A stretch of 64,000 nt of DNA from Chloroflexota bacterium (GTDB lineage: Bacteria > Chloroflexota > Anaerolineae > Aggregatilineales > J027): contig JACRBG010000053.1 of the NCBI GenBank assembly GCA_016234595.1, positions 21,514 to 85,513 of the forward strand, read 5' to 3'. The notes below the pieces were generated by a model that did not search any database, was not told where the DNA came from, and saw only the letters and a list, made by a program, of their open reading frames with translations. The first letter of the stretch is position 1. Every line of letters begins with the position of its first letter. The position numbers were made by a program, and so were the translations under genes. Shown here piece by piece: positions 51,431 through 60,387 of the stretch.

Positions 51431-51532
51431 ATGGATGCTGCCCCAAGTATTGTACTACTAGATGAAATCTATAATTTCCCTACCGCTTCACTTATTTCCA
51501 CCCGCAATAATTTAACAGTCTTCCAACAATGA
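51431..51532 (+). pseudogene. Truncated duplicate of the small HNH-partner gene
   Basis: ATG-started 33-codon frame reading M-D-A-A-P-S-I-V-L-L-D-E-I-Y-N-F, matching the start M-D-I-A-P-N-S-L-V-V-D-E-I-Y-E-F of the intact gene 170 bases downstream, then diverging and stopping. A TATAAT box at 51397-51402 lies upstream. Either a decayed duplicate or a short functional peptide. Confidence 0.5.
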
Positions 51533-51600
51533 GATTTGTTTATAAAAACTGCACGGGATTTTGTTAGAATGTTAAAGAGCATGGTGAAAGGAATTACGGG

Positions 51601-51855
51601 ATGGATATTGCACCTAATAGCCTAGTGGTGGATGAAATCTACGAGTTTTTGATGTCATCACCAAGCCTAGCGGAAATCATCGAATTTAAGGCGTCCGAAA
51701 CCGTCAATGAGCGGGTTCACTATTTGCTTGACCAAAATAGCAACGGGGTAATTACGCCAACAGAACGGGCCGAATTGGATGAACTGCTCCACATTGACCA
51801 CACCGTCACAATGTTGAAGGCAAAGGCTCGGTTGAAAGCGGCGGGTAAAGTATGA
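51601..51855 (+). CDS. Small protein paired with the HNH endonuclease
   Basis: 84 residues, all helical by look. Belongs to a small family often found next to HNH endonuclease genes; the segment 'LLDQNSNGVITPTERAELDELLHIDH' is its signature. The last bases overlap the HNH start codon (ATGA), so translation is coupled. The D-x-N-x-N-G-x-I-x3-E loop resembles an EF-hand loop by eye, but only one is present. It could be an antitoxin-like partner or a structural subunit; no function is known to me. Confidence 0.65.
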   Translation: MDIAPNSLVVDEIYEFLMSSPSLAEIIEFKASETVNERVHYLLDQNSNGVITPTERAELDELLHIDHTVTMLKAKARLKAAGKV

Positions 51856-52283
51856 CCTCTAGTGTCGCCACCTTACGTCCGCAGGTGGTTGCGAGAGCAG
51901 GGAACTGTTGTGAATATTGCCTCATCAGCCAAACGGATCGGCTATTTAGTTTTCATATCGAACATATTGTGGCTGAAAAACATCGTGGTGAAACCAAGCT
52001 CGAAAACCTGTGTTTGAGTTGTCCGCAGTGCAATAATTTTAAAGGGAGCGATTTAACTTCAATTGATCCCGAAACTGATTTAATCACTCCCTTGTTCAAT
52101 CCACGTAAACAAAAATGGTCAGAACACTTTCGTCTCAATGGGCCAATGATTGAACCACTAACCCCAGAAGGGCGCGTTACTGTGTGGACGCTACGACTCA
52201 ATGAATCTCAACGGGTTATCGAACGCGAATCACTCATTGAGGTAGGTACGTATCCTTGTGCCGCATTTTTATCAAATGAATAA
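51852..52283 (+). CDS. HNH endonuclease
   Basis: 143 residues. The HNH core is complete: C-E-Y-C zinc pair, 'HIEHIVAEKHRG' with the catalytic His, 'NLCLSCPQCNNFKG' with the second C-x2-C pair and the N/H positions. The C-terminal part ('FNPRKQKWSEHF', 'ESQRVIERE') fits the standard family. Function in restriction, mobile elements or DNA repair is possible. Coupled to the small protein before it and 12 bases from the cyclase gene after it. Confidence 0.88.
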   Translation: MTSSVATLRPQVVARAGNCCEYCLISQTDRLFSFHIEHIVAEKHRGETKLENLCLSCPQCNNFKGSDLTSIDPETDLITPLFNPRKQKWSEHFRLNGPMIEPLTPEGRVTVWTLRLNESQRVIERESLIEVGTYPCAAFLSNE

Positions 52284-52295
52284 AGAGTTTATTTT

Positions 52296-55200
52296 ATGAC
52301 CCTTGACCCCCAATTCAAAGCCAGCCTTGCCCGTTTTATCCCTGCCGATTTGATGGCCCTGCTGCCCGATGACGACAAAGCAATGTCACAAGCCATCCGC
52401 CGACTCAGTAGCCTGCAAAAATCGGTATCATCATTTTTGCCGATGTATATTGCCGACAACGAAGACTTGTTGACCCGCGATTATGGCGATTTTCGCCCCG
52501 GCACATTCATGTTTTCGGACGTATCTGGCTTTACAGCATTGTCGGAGAAATTGCAGGCCGCTAAAGGGGTCGAGGCGGTCGAAATTTTGACCGAGGTCAT
52601 CAATGATTACTTTGCGACGATGTTGGAAATCATTGCCAAGTCCAACGGCGAATTATTGAAGTTTGCTGGCGATGCCCTGCTCGTGTTTTTCCCCGACGAA
52701 AAGGGCGAGAGTGATGTCCCGGCCAAAGCCATCCGCACGGGACTCCGGATGCAGCGGGCCATGATGCAAAAATTCCAACCCATCCAGCACTCTGTTTTGG
52801 CGGAGATGTTTGGTGAAGATCACGGCATGGAACTGACCATGTCGGTGGGGATTAGTATGGGGCGTCTCTTTGAGGCATTGGTGGGCAATGACATCCAGCG
52901 TGACCACATTATTCAGGGTATCCTGCCGGGTATGGCAATGTTGGCGGAAGAGGCGGGGGTACGCGACGATGTCATTGTAGACACGGGTCTGTTTGCCGAT
53001 TACCACAATGACTTTGAAATGGTGCCCACCCAAGATGAGGGCTTTTATCAGGTTGTGGATAATTTTGGCAATGCTCTGAGCGATTATGAAATTAATGCCC
53101 CCAAACGGCGACGGGGTGGGGTGGCTGGCCTGCTCAGTTTTGAAGACAAAGATTTGCTGGCCGACTTGCAGAAGGAATACCAAAAGCTGGCAATCGTAGC
53201 GAAATATGTCGCGCCCGAAATCGTCAATAAGCTGGCGCTGACAGGCGATCATGTCGAAAGCGAAAATCGCCCAGCGACGGTCATGTTTGTCAATTTCAAT
53301 GGTTTTGCCGAATTATTAGAGCAGTGGGGGGCAGAAAATCTCAGCCTCTTGGTCTCGGTCTTAGACCGTTATTACGGCACGATGCAACGAGTGGTTGCCA
53401 GTAATGGTGGGTCGCTCACCCGTACTGACCCGTTTGGGCGTGGCACGAAAATGTTGATTACGTTTGGTGCACCGGTGGCCCATCCTGACGATCCAGTCCG
53501 GGCGGTGGCGACAGCAATGGAAATGAACTGGCAACTTGACCGCCTCAATACCCGCCTATTGGATGAACTACCTAAAGAATTGCACCGCTGGCCTTTTATC
53601 AGCCAGAAAATGGGCATCGCGCAGGGCTTTGTTTATGCAGGTGAGGCGGGTTGGCGGGCCCGCCGCGAATATACCGTGATGGGCGATGATGTTAATCTGG
53701 CTGCCCGTTTGATGAAGGCGGCTGAATCCGGTCAGGTCGTGATTAGCAATCGGGTCTATCGGCGGGTCAATCCGCATTTCCAAACGGTAGATTTACCCCC
53801 CCTGAAATTGAAGGGGAAAGCCCAACCCGTACAGGCCTATTCGGTTCAGGGGGTGACTGCCCGTTCTGCTGACCTACCGATGACTTCGACCACCAAATTT
53901 GTCGGGCGCGATGTCTTGATGCTGACCCTCAGCTATGCCCTGCAAACGGCTAAAGGGCCGCGTCGCCGCCGAGCTTTTGCCTTTGTTGGAGAGACCGGGG
54001 TTGGCAAAACCCGCATCATGCAGCATTACTATCAAGAGGCCGCTGCACAAGGTTTTTTCAACGCTTGGGCTACCTGTAGCACGCGGGATAATCAGCACAC
54101 CACATGGGGGCGATTGCTCTCCCAATTGCTACGCCTCGACCAATTGAAAAGCGCCCGTGAGCAGCATCGTTTTTTGCGGGCACGCCTTGCCGAATTCAAC
54201 CTGATGGATGTCTATGTGCCACTTTGTGATCTATTTGAACTCCCTCCCGATCAAGAAGCCCTCAATGAAACCATAGCGGTTGACCCCGACGATACGATGT
54301 GGATGGCGATTAAAGATTATCAGGTGCGCCGTGCCACCCAAGACATCCCTGTTGCTGCCCCAGTTAATGAAGAAACGCGACCCCAAGCTAAACAAGTCAA
54401 GGATATTTTTGCCCTCATTGCCGAACGCAAGTTGGATAGCACCCGGAGTTCGGGTATTTTTGGCGATGCCCGCGACCAAGCGCAAAACAAAGTCGCACAG
54501 GCCGCTCAATCGGGGGATACGATGACCTCGATGTTTGAGGTAGTAGATCACAAAATCAATATCAGTGATGCGGTGGTGCGCTTTTTGCAGGCTTTTTCCA
54601 ATGAAACCCCGACCCTCTTGGTTATTGATGATTTGCACAGCGCCACCCCTGAGGCCGTGACGATCTTGCGGCGCGTGTTAGAAGAAATCAAGAAAGCCCG
54701 TTTGGTCATTGCAGTGGCCTATGAACCGTTGAAAGTGATTGACTTGGGGTTGCAGCCTAACGAAATCAAAGATTTTAGCCGGGATGAGGTCATCCAAATG
54801 GCACAGGCGATTTTAGAGGCCGATGAAATTGGGTCACATCTGGACGAATTTTTGTGGGAGCGCACCAAGGGCCGACCCCTTTTTGTGGAGTCCCTGTTGC
54901 AAGTGCTGCGCGATAACAAGCATATCTGGCGGCGTACTGGCAAATATGAACTGAAAAAAGATGCCAAACTTGAAATGCTGCCGGATGATGTGCGCGGTTT
55001 GATTACGAGCCGTATTGATCGTCTAACTCAGGAGTCCAAAGAATTGTTACGGGCAGCCGCCGTCTTAGGCGAGGGGTTCTCACGTCAAGCAGTGGCGGCA
55101 GTGGCCCAAATGGATAACGAGCAAAAATTGGATGCCCTGCTCAAAGATTTAACCGAAAAACAATTGATCGAATCCCAACCCGATGGCACCTATCATTTTA

Positions 55201-55517
55201 AGCATGGCCTAGGCGAAAGTACCGTTTATGAAAGCCTAACCCGTCAGCAGCGCTTGAATTTGCATCGGCTGGCTGCGAAATATTATCAGGAGCAGGGGGG
55301 TGATTTAACCGACGCCCTATTGATTGATATTGCCTATCACCTCATGAAGTCAGGCAACCCGCTACGGGCGATGGAGATTATCACGACGACAGCCCAACAA
55401 GCCGAAGAAGTTCTGGATGTTGAGCGGGCGCTATCCTTATATCGGCGGGCACTTGATATTTTCCCGAACGACAAAACCCTGCCGCTGGAAATCGAGCGAT
55501 TGGAACAATTAGGATAG
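52296..55517 (+). CDS. Tandem adenylate/guanylate cyclase with AAA/STAND ATPase
   Basis: 1,073 residues. Two class III cyclase domains: the first (about 65-220) keeps both metal aspartates, Asp75 in F-S-D-V-S-G-F and Asp126 in F-A-G-D-A-L; the second (about 325-510) has Asn in F-V-N-F-N-G-F and no clear second Asp, though 'YTVMGDDVNLAARL' remains. So the second domain is degenerate, as in heterodimeric cyclases. Then an ATPase with G-E-T-G-V-G-K-T (565-572), Walker B 'LLVIDDLHSA', and a helical end with 'ALSLYRRALDIF' (TPR-like). The layout is like mammalian soluble adenylyl cyclase. It likely makes cAMP or cGMP in response to a cytoplasmic signal. Confidence 0.85.
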   Translation: MTLDPQFKASLARFIPADLMALLPDDDKAMSQAIRRLSSLQKSVSSFLPMYIADNEDLLTRDYGDFRPGTFMFSDVSGFTALSEKLQAAKGVEAVEILTEVINDYFATMLEIIAKSNGELLKFAGDALLVFFPDEKGESDVPAKAIRTGLRMQRAMMQKFQPIQHSVLAEMFGEDHGMELTMSVGISMGRLFEALVGNDIQRDHIIQGILPGMAMLAEEAGVRDDVIVDTGLFADYHNDFEMVPTQDEGFYQVVDNFGNALSDYEINAPKRRRGGVAGLLSFEDKDLLADLQKEYQKLAIVAKYVAPEIVNKLALTGDHVESENRPATVMFVNFNGFAELLEQWGAENLSLLVSVLDRYYGTMQRVVASNGGSLTRTDPFGRGTKMLITFGAPVAHPDDPVRAVATAMEMNWQLDRLNTRLLDELPKELHRWPFISQKMGIAQGFVYAGEAGWRARREYTVMGDDVNLAARLMKAAESGQVVISNRVYRRVNPHFQTVDLPPLKLKGKAQPVQAYSVQGVTARSADLPMTSTTKFVGRDVLMLTLSYALQTAKGPRRRRAFAFVGETGVGKTRIMQHYYQEAAAQGFFNAWATCSTRDNQHTTWGRLLSQLLRLDQLKSAREQHRFLRARLAEFNLMDVYVPLCDLFELPPDQEALNETIAVDPDDTMWMAIKDYQVRRATQDIPVAAPVNEETRPQAKQVKDIFALIAERKLDSTRSSGIFGDARDQAQNKVAQAAQSGDTMTSMFEVVDHKINISDAVVRFLQAFSNETPTLLVIDDLHSATPEAVTILRRVLEEIKKARLVIAVAYEPLKVIDLGLQPNEIKDFSRDEVIQMAQAILEADEIGSHLDEFLWERTKGRPLFVESLLQVLRDNKHIWRRTGKYELKKDAKLEMLPDDVRGLITSRIDRLTQESKELLRAAAVLGEGFSRQAVAAVAQMDNEQKLDALLKDLTEKQLIESQPDGTYHFKHGLGESTVYESLTRQQRLNLHRLAAKYYQEQGGDLTDALLIDIAYHLMKSGNPLRAMEIITTTAQQAEEVLDVERALSLYRRALDIFPNDKTLPLEIERLEQLG

Positions 55518-55521
55518 ACGT

Positions 55522-57984
55522 TCATTTATCAGAACTAATCAACTGAATAGCTTGAGCAATCTCCATTGCTTCTGCATTACTAAGTCCGGTTTGACGTCTT
55601 TCGAACCTTCCACCTAGGTATAGGTTGAACATAGATGCTCGTGTATGCTCGAAGGTATTGTACATCATGCGAGAGGAAGCATAAGATAGTATGCATGCAG
55701 CACGCGCACGCGTGATTGCAACATACAGCATGCGTGCGGCTTCTAAAATTAGACCGGGAGACCGCATGCGTTTTTGGCTTGGAAAAATGTCTTGTTCCAG
55801 CCCTGGTATAAAAACAACTTTGGCATTGAGGCCCTTGACTCCGTGCATAGTCATAATACGTACATGCTGGGGTAAAAATCCCTTCTCAGGTATTTCTTTG
55901 TCCAACCTCTTATAGACAGATTCCATGATTAGGGCTTGCTGCTCATCGCTATCAGTCCCCATATATAGCCGGAGTTCATCAAGATTCATATCAGAAGGCA
56001 ACTGCGATTGATCGATATAGTCTAGCCAACTCTGACCCGCATTTTCATCTTTGAATGCAATTGAGATAATACTTGCAATGCGTGCGGCTAAGTTGGAAAT
56101 AGTATCTTTAGAATCCCATTTGGTCACAACCTCACAAACCTCATGAGCTTGATTAATTGCCGTCATTTCTCTTCCACTAAATACATTTGGCCTGTCGTAA
56201 TAGAAAATATCCAAATAATTAAGGTTGTTTTCCACAACTTTTCTACGGATGCTATAACAAGTCCCAGTACCAACCCCTTTTGGTAGGCCAAGAATTAGCC
56301 GATGGGCAACATAGTCTTCAAGATCTTTGTCACAAGCTAACCGTACAAGCGCATAGGCATATCGCCCCCAATTAGAGTCAATGAAACGCGTCCCTACAGG
56401 TAGCTCCACGTCAATTCCTAAATCCGAAAATGCTTTTTGTAGGGTTGGAAGTAAAATTCTTCGCTCACTAATTAAAATTAGGATTGACCTTGGTTCGACT
56501 CCTTGTGCAATCAATTCTTGACATGATGAAGCCATTGCTCTTGCTTCTGAAATTCCACTCTGAAAACTCCATTGATGCACTACTCCCTGAATCGGTTCCT
56601 CTAAGCTATCGTAAAACGAGTGCAAACTCTTAGGAATACGTTTGGGATCAGAGTAGTTTTTGATTAGATTTTGGGCTGAAGCCAGAACTTTTGGAGTACA
56701 GCGAAAACATATCTCCAAAGTATGCTGTGTAGCCTTTGGGTACTGCAACATGAAATCTTGAATGCCTGCTGGAAAGGCATATCTAAAGAAGTAAAGGCTC
56801 TGATCGTCATCACCTGCAACGTAAGTAGTGGCGCCACTCGTAATCACCGAATTAATAAAAGCTAAATCAATTACATTGAGATCTTGAAATTCGTCAACTA
56901 TGAAGTGTTGCATTTCTAGCAATGAGACAGGCTCAATAATTCCCGCTCGGATATTCTTCACACACTCGTAGACAATCTCTCCAGGTAATACGCAAGAATA
57001 AGTTCTTGTAGTTGGTTGATGAAACGCTTTAAATGATTGTCTTTCTTCTTCTGTAATTGGTGTGTCTGGTTGTGGATAGTTGGGTGGGTTCCATTCACCG
57101 GTACACCAAAAGGCCTCATATGCCAATCGAATTTCTTTACAACGATTAGGCGTGCGCCCTAACTCAAGGCTACATTCGGCGTCGAAAATATTCTCAAGCT
57201 CCCATTCATCCATTACCTGTGGATTTACAGGATAATGAAGGGCTTTTGCTTTCCTCAAAACAGTCAATGCCAGTGAGTGAAGCGTGCTAACACTTATCTG
57301 TAAGATATCACCATGACCATTTAATTTGCAGTATTTTTCAATTCTAGTGCGCAAATCGCGACTTGCTGCTCTTGTAAATGAAACAACATATAATGACCTT
57401 TCGCTTGTGCCTTGATTCAACAGCCAATGGACACGCTCTTCAATCACAAATGATTTTCCAGTCCCAGGGCCTGCCACCAATCTTACTAGTGGATTGGGAT
57501 CATGAGCAGCTTGCAGTTGTTCAACCGTTGGTGTTTGAGCTTTAGACAGGATTTCTTCATCTGTAGCCTTTGCCGTCTCAACCGTCTCAACTTCTTCAAA
57601 GCATTTCAATAATGATTCAAATGCTGCATCATAATTTGGGCGAAAATCAATACGGTTTCTACGACGGACTCTAAAAGGTGGTTCACAATCCTCAATTAAT
57701 AAAGGTATGATAAACTCGATTTTCCTCTCTCTTGCTGCGTCTATTTCATCTAGGACATTGTCTGATTTTGCCGACGATTTTGACAGTACGAGAAGAAAGT
57801 GAGATACTTTTTCTTTCCGAAGAATTGTGTCTATCTCCACATCCCAATCTTTCCCCTTTGGAATGTCTATATGGTCAACCCAAGTTGGAATTTTGTTGCG
57901 TTTTAGATCATGATATAACTTTAATGTGAAATCAGAATCGGTGTGGGAATAACTAATAAAAGCTAGTCGCATTTTCTTGACCAT
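55522..57984 (-). CDS. TIR domain fused to UvrD-like SF1 helicase
   Basis: 820 residues. TIR domain at about 5-135: 'RLAFISYSHTDSDFTLKLYHDLKRN', 'FLLVLSKSSAKSDNVLDEIDAARERK', with Glu80 at the catalytic NADase position. Then a complete SF1A helicase: Q-motif 'TVEQLQAAHDPNP', Walker A A-G-P-G-T-G-K-S (171-178), motif II V-D-E-F-Q-D (Asp364/Glu365), 'VAGDDDQSLY', 'TMHGVKGLNAKVVFIPGLEQDIFP' and 'YVAITRARA'. It is more AT-rich than its neighbours, suggesting recent transfer. Known TIR domains in bacterial defence destroy NAD+; SF1 helicases sense or unwind nucleic acid. The fusion could trigger cell suicide upon infection. Divergent from the small gene upstream; promoter visible. Confidence 0.88.
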   Translation of the reverse strand: MVKKMRLAFISYSHTDSDFTLKLYHDLKRNKIPTWVDHIDIPKGKDWDVEIDTILRKEKVSHFLLVLSKSSAKSDNVLDEIDAARERKIEFIIPLLIEDCEPPFRVRRRNRIDFRPNYDAAFESLLKCFEEVETVETAKATDEEILSKAQTPTVEQLQAAHDPNPLVRLVAGPGTGKSFVIEERVHWLLNQGTSERSLYVVSFTRAASRDLRTRIEKYCKLNGHGDILQISVSTLHSLALTVLRKAKALHYPVNPQVMDEWELENIFDAECSLELGRTPNRCKEIRLAYEAFWCTGEWNPPNYPQPDTPITEEERQSFKAFHQPTTRTYSCVLPGEIVYECVKNIRAGIIEPVSLLEMQHFIVDEFQDLNVIDLAFINSVITSGATTYVAGDDDQSLYFFRYAFPAGIQDFMLQYPKATQHTLEICFRCTPKVLASAQNLIKNYSDPKRIPKSLHSFYDSLEEPIQGVVHQWSFQSGISEARAMASSCQELIAQGVEPRSILILISERRILLPTLQKAFSDLGIDVELPVGTRFIDSNWGRYAYALVRLACDKDLEDYVAHRLILGLPKGVGTGTCYSIRRKVVENNLNYLDIFYYDRPNVFSGREMTAINQAHEVCEVVTKWDSKDTISNLAARIASIISIAFKDENAGQSWLDYIDQSQLPSDMNLDELRLYMGTDSDEQQALIMESVYKRLDKEIPEKGFLPQHVRIMTMHGVKGLNAKVVFIPGLEQDIFPSQKRMRSPGLILEAARMLYVAITRARAACILSYASSRMMYNTFEHTRASMFNLYLGGRFERRQTGLSNAEAMEIAQAIQLISSDK

Positions 57985-58004
57985 ATATGGAATCTTTAGA
58001 ATAG

Positions 58005-58041
58005 TTCACATAATTATATACCTTAATTGTATAAAAGTGAA
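58005..58041. promoter_or_regulatory. Overlapping divergent promoters between the TIR-helicase and a small gene
   Basis: On the minus strand: TTCACT (58036-58041), 17 bases, then TATAAT (58013-58018), 28 bases before the helicase ATG. On the plus strand: TTCACA (58005-58010), 19 bases, then TATAAA (58030-58035), 20 bases before the ATG of the small gene. The two promoters share the same 37 bases, so they may exclude each other. Confidence 0.55.
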
Positions 58042-58055
58042 AGAGATGTATAGCC

Positions 58056-58367
58056 ATGCTCTTTGGCAACCCCAGCAACCAACAAGAAACTGACAAGGCG
58101 CTGGCGAACATCTGCGAGGATTTAAAGCCTATCCTTGAACGCGAACTCGCCGCCGGAAATCGAGTTTTGTCGTGCAGCCTCTTTGATGACCTCGATAACT
58201 ACACCCGCAGTTATGTTCTCATTCAACTAGGCCGCCGCATGATTCTCAATCACGAACCCCTACCCGAACATCTCAAACACATCCTGACCGCCGATGCCCA
58301 TTATTGGTGGTCGGAGATTGCCTGCACCAAACACGACCACCTCATTATTGATTCTTTTTCAATCTAG
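58056..58367 (+). CDS. Hypothetical protein, 103 aa, divergent from the TIR-helicase
   Basis: Not recognised. Mostly helical: 'TDKALANICEDLKPILERELAAGN', 'LDNYTRSYVLIQLGRRMIL', then 'AHYWWSEIACTKHDHLIIDS'. No membrane helix or signal peptide. It ends 11 bases before the converging stop codon of the secreted propeller protein. Its position beside the TIR-helicase is a reason to test whether it is a partner, although its base composition is like the rest of the chromosome. Confidence 0.55.
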   Translation: MLFGNPSNQQETDKALANICEDLKPILERELAAGNRVLSCSLFDDLDNYTRSYVLIQLGRRMILNHEPLPEHLKHILTADAHYWWSEIACTKHDHLIIDSFSI

Positions 58368-58378
58368 CCCCAAGCGAT

Positions 58379-59422
58379 TTATTCCGTTGGCACTGTCCAC
58401 GTCCCCAGATAAACCCCGGTCACGTCACTGTCCCATGCTGGATCAAAATAGACCATCAATGTGCCATCCACAATCACCGACGAGCGCAGGCGATCATAAG
58501 GGTTGGTGGTCAACAGTGGCCCCACGAATAAGGGATTGTCATCATAATCTGTCCAAGTAATCCCATCGAGGCTGGTCGCATAACCAATGCCAAATTCGGT
58601 CGCTTCCAATGGCACGCCCTGATAAATCATGGCCCACCCGCTGTCAATCTTCAGCACATTCACCGCCGCGATATAGTGATTCCACTGATTCGGCTTGCTG
58701 AAATACACGGGGTCACTGGCGGCAAAAGCCCGTTCAGTAGTGGTCGGGTCATCATATTTTGTCCATGTGATGCCATCGGGTGAGGTGGCTCGGCCAAAAT
58801 TGTGCCCCTGATTGCAGCACCCGTCAAAATACATCACAAAGCCATCGTCGGTGGCACTGACATTGATCGAGTCTACGTTGCTGTCCCACTGGCGAGCACT
58901 CCCCGGCCCAAAATCAATCGGGTTGGCCTCGATCGTCCAAGGGCCATCCAATGAGGGTGCGGTGGCACGACGCATTTGCACCCCAGCGACATTCCCAATC
59001 GCGGCATAGGCAAAAAAATACATGACCCATGTGTCGCCATCTTGCACCACACTCAAAGCTGTGACAGTCGCAGGTGGACGATCGGCATCCACCGATTCTG
59101 GGGTTAAGAGTGGATTGGCGGCATCGCGTGTCCAGTTAATGCCGTCGGGGCTAGTAGCATGACCTATCGAGGTTTTGAGCGGGTTGTCGCTGGTTCCTCC
59201 ATCATAAAACAGATGGAAAACCCCCTCATGCACGACCACTGTGCCCACCGCGACCAGACTATCATCCCATGCCCCAGCCTCGCCCAATCCAAAGACAGGC
59301 GAATCCGAATAGAGGCTGAGGCCAGTGGAATCCTGTGCCTGTACAAAATCCCTTGCTTGGTTCGGCCCAATGGACAAAATTACTACGATCGCCATCATGC
59401 TAAAAAACAAACGTTTCTTCAT
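58379..59422 (-). CDS. Secreted five-bladed beta-propeller, glycoside hydrolase-like
   Basis: 347 residues with a signal peptide at 1-30 (ends V-Q-A-Q-D). Repeated blades such as 'VFHLFYDGGT', 'TSIGHATSPDGINWTRD', 'DGFVMYFDGC', 'FGRATSPDGITWTKYDD' and 'FGIGYATSLDGITWTDYDDNPLF' are typical of GH43/GH32/GH130-like propellers. The usual catalytic acidic triad was not located with confidence, so it may be a binding protein. Fits the carbohydrate-acting profile of the region. Confidence 0.7.
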   Translation of the reverse strand: MKKRLFFSMMAIVVILSIGPNQARDFVQAQDSTGLSLYSDSPVFGLGEAGAWDDSLVAVGTVVVHEGVFHLFYDGGTSDNPLKTSIGHATSPDGINWTRDAANPLLTPESVDADRPPATVTALSVVQDGDTWVMYFFAYAAIGNVAGVQMRRATAPSLDGPWTIEANPIDFGPGSARQWDSNVDSINVSATDDGFVMYFDGCCNQGHNFGRATSPDGITWTKYDDPTTTERAFAASDPVYFSKPNQWNHYIAAVNVLKIDSGWAMIYQGVPLEATEFGIGYATSLDGITWTDYDDNPLFVGPLLTTNPYDRLRSSVIVDGTLMVYFDPAWDSDVTGVYLGTWTVPTE

Positions 59423-59572
59423 GGCTGATGCTCCTTGAAAAAATTTTCAATGTTAGCATCAATAATCATTGCTTCGCTATCTGGTTCAACACATTTCTGA
59501 TATAACAGACGTAAGGATTGAATGAGTGGGAGCGTCTAATCAACGGATGTCACTATTGGAGGATGATTTATT

Positions 59573-59776
59573 ATGAATTACACCGAGACCTTCGATGAAA
59601 TTACCCGGCTTACCCAAGAACGGACAGGCATCTGGCGGGAATGCGGTAAGACCCGGATGACTTCCGACATGCGAAATCGCTTGCACGAAATTGACAAGGA
59701 ACTGCCAGCCCTTTGGGTGATGCTACGCCGTGAGGTTGCGGCGAATCAAAAACCATTAGCCGAGCGTTATTGGTGA
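59573..59776 (+). CDS. Hypothetical protein, 67 aa
   Basis: Not recognised. A helix-rich polypeptide ('YTETFDEITRLTQERTGIWREC', 'MRNRLHEIDKELPALWVMLRRE') with a high charge. A ggagga site nine bases before the ATG supports it being real. No neighbour on the same strand is close. Confidence 0.6.
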   Translation: MNYTETFDEITRLTQERTGIWRECGKTRMTSDMRNRLHEIDKELPALWVMLRREVAANQKPLAERYW

Positions 59777-59877
59777 AGTCGTAGGGTTGAAACCATTACC
59801 CCCTTGCCTAAACAACGGTGAGAGGGTTTTGAATTTTTACTGGAGTGTTTCTTCGACCAGATAAAACTGCCCGCGTT

Positions 59878-60387
59878 TTAGGCAAGCTGCTCGATGGATT
59901 GAATTTGTTTGCTGGCTGTTTTGAGGCTTTTTTGACCTTGCAAAACCGAGTAATACACGCGATAGGTGGCCCCATCTTGGATAATATCATAGGCCGCTGG
60001 GTCAACTGAGAATTCAAAGCCGCTGATGCTGACCACATAGCGCCGTCCATTTTCAGTATGGTCGGTGCGCAGGCGAGCCTCCCCCTCAATTTGGTGCATT
60101 TCATAGGTCTCATTGCGTGTCATCCATGCAAACAATGTACCCGCCCCACTTAATCCACTAAAAACCCCTAGGGTGATAATCCCACCTAGCCCATCTTTGC
60201 CAAACAAAACTGCCACGCCTACGGTGAGGGTGATAAAGACCAGCGTGGCAATCACAGATACTTGGAGACAGCTTTTATTCATATTGGCATATTTTTCAAG
60301 TTGGCGTGGCGACATAACGCCCTGACGATTATATTGCAGGTCAGTTTCATCAAAATGGAAAACTTGGGCGAGACCACTATAAGACAT
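59878..60387 (-). CDS. Small two-helix membrane protein (copy 2)
   Basis: 169 residues. Two membrane helices near residues 40-85 ('VSVIATLVFITLTVGVAVLFG' and 'GIITLGVFSGLSGAGTLFAWM') followed by a cytoplasmic beta-rich domain ('QIEGEARLRTDHTENGRRYVVSISG', 'ATYRVYYSVLQGQK'). A clear relative of the preceding gene product. It overlaps that gene's end by 11 bases, so the two are translated together and may form a heteromer. Function unknown. Confidence 0.65.
   Translation of the reverse strand: MSYSGLAQVFHFDETDLQYNRQGVMSPRQLEKYANMNKSCLQVSVIATLVFITLTVGVAVLFGKDGLGGIITLGVFSGLSGAGTLFAWMTRNETYEMHQIEGEARLRTDHTENGRRYVVSISGFEFSVDPAAYDIIQDGATYRVYYSVLQGQKSLKTASKQIQSIEQLA

Noticed and set aside
51700..51790. 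EF-hand-like loop in the HNH partner
   Set aside because: Only one loop without the flanking EF helices of calmodulin type, and the motif is a constant of the family with other residues at these positions; calcium binding is not supported.
55522..58367. Assignment as Gabija or Thoeris
   Set aside because: No GajA-type OLD nuclease and no ThsA-like effector are adjacent; only the separate TIR and UvrD elements are shared.
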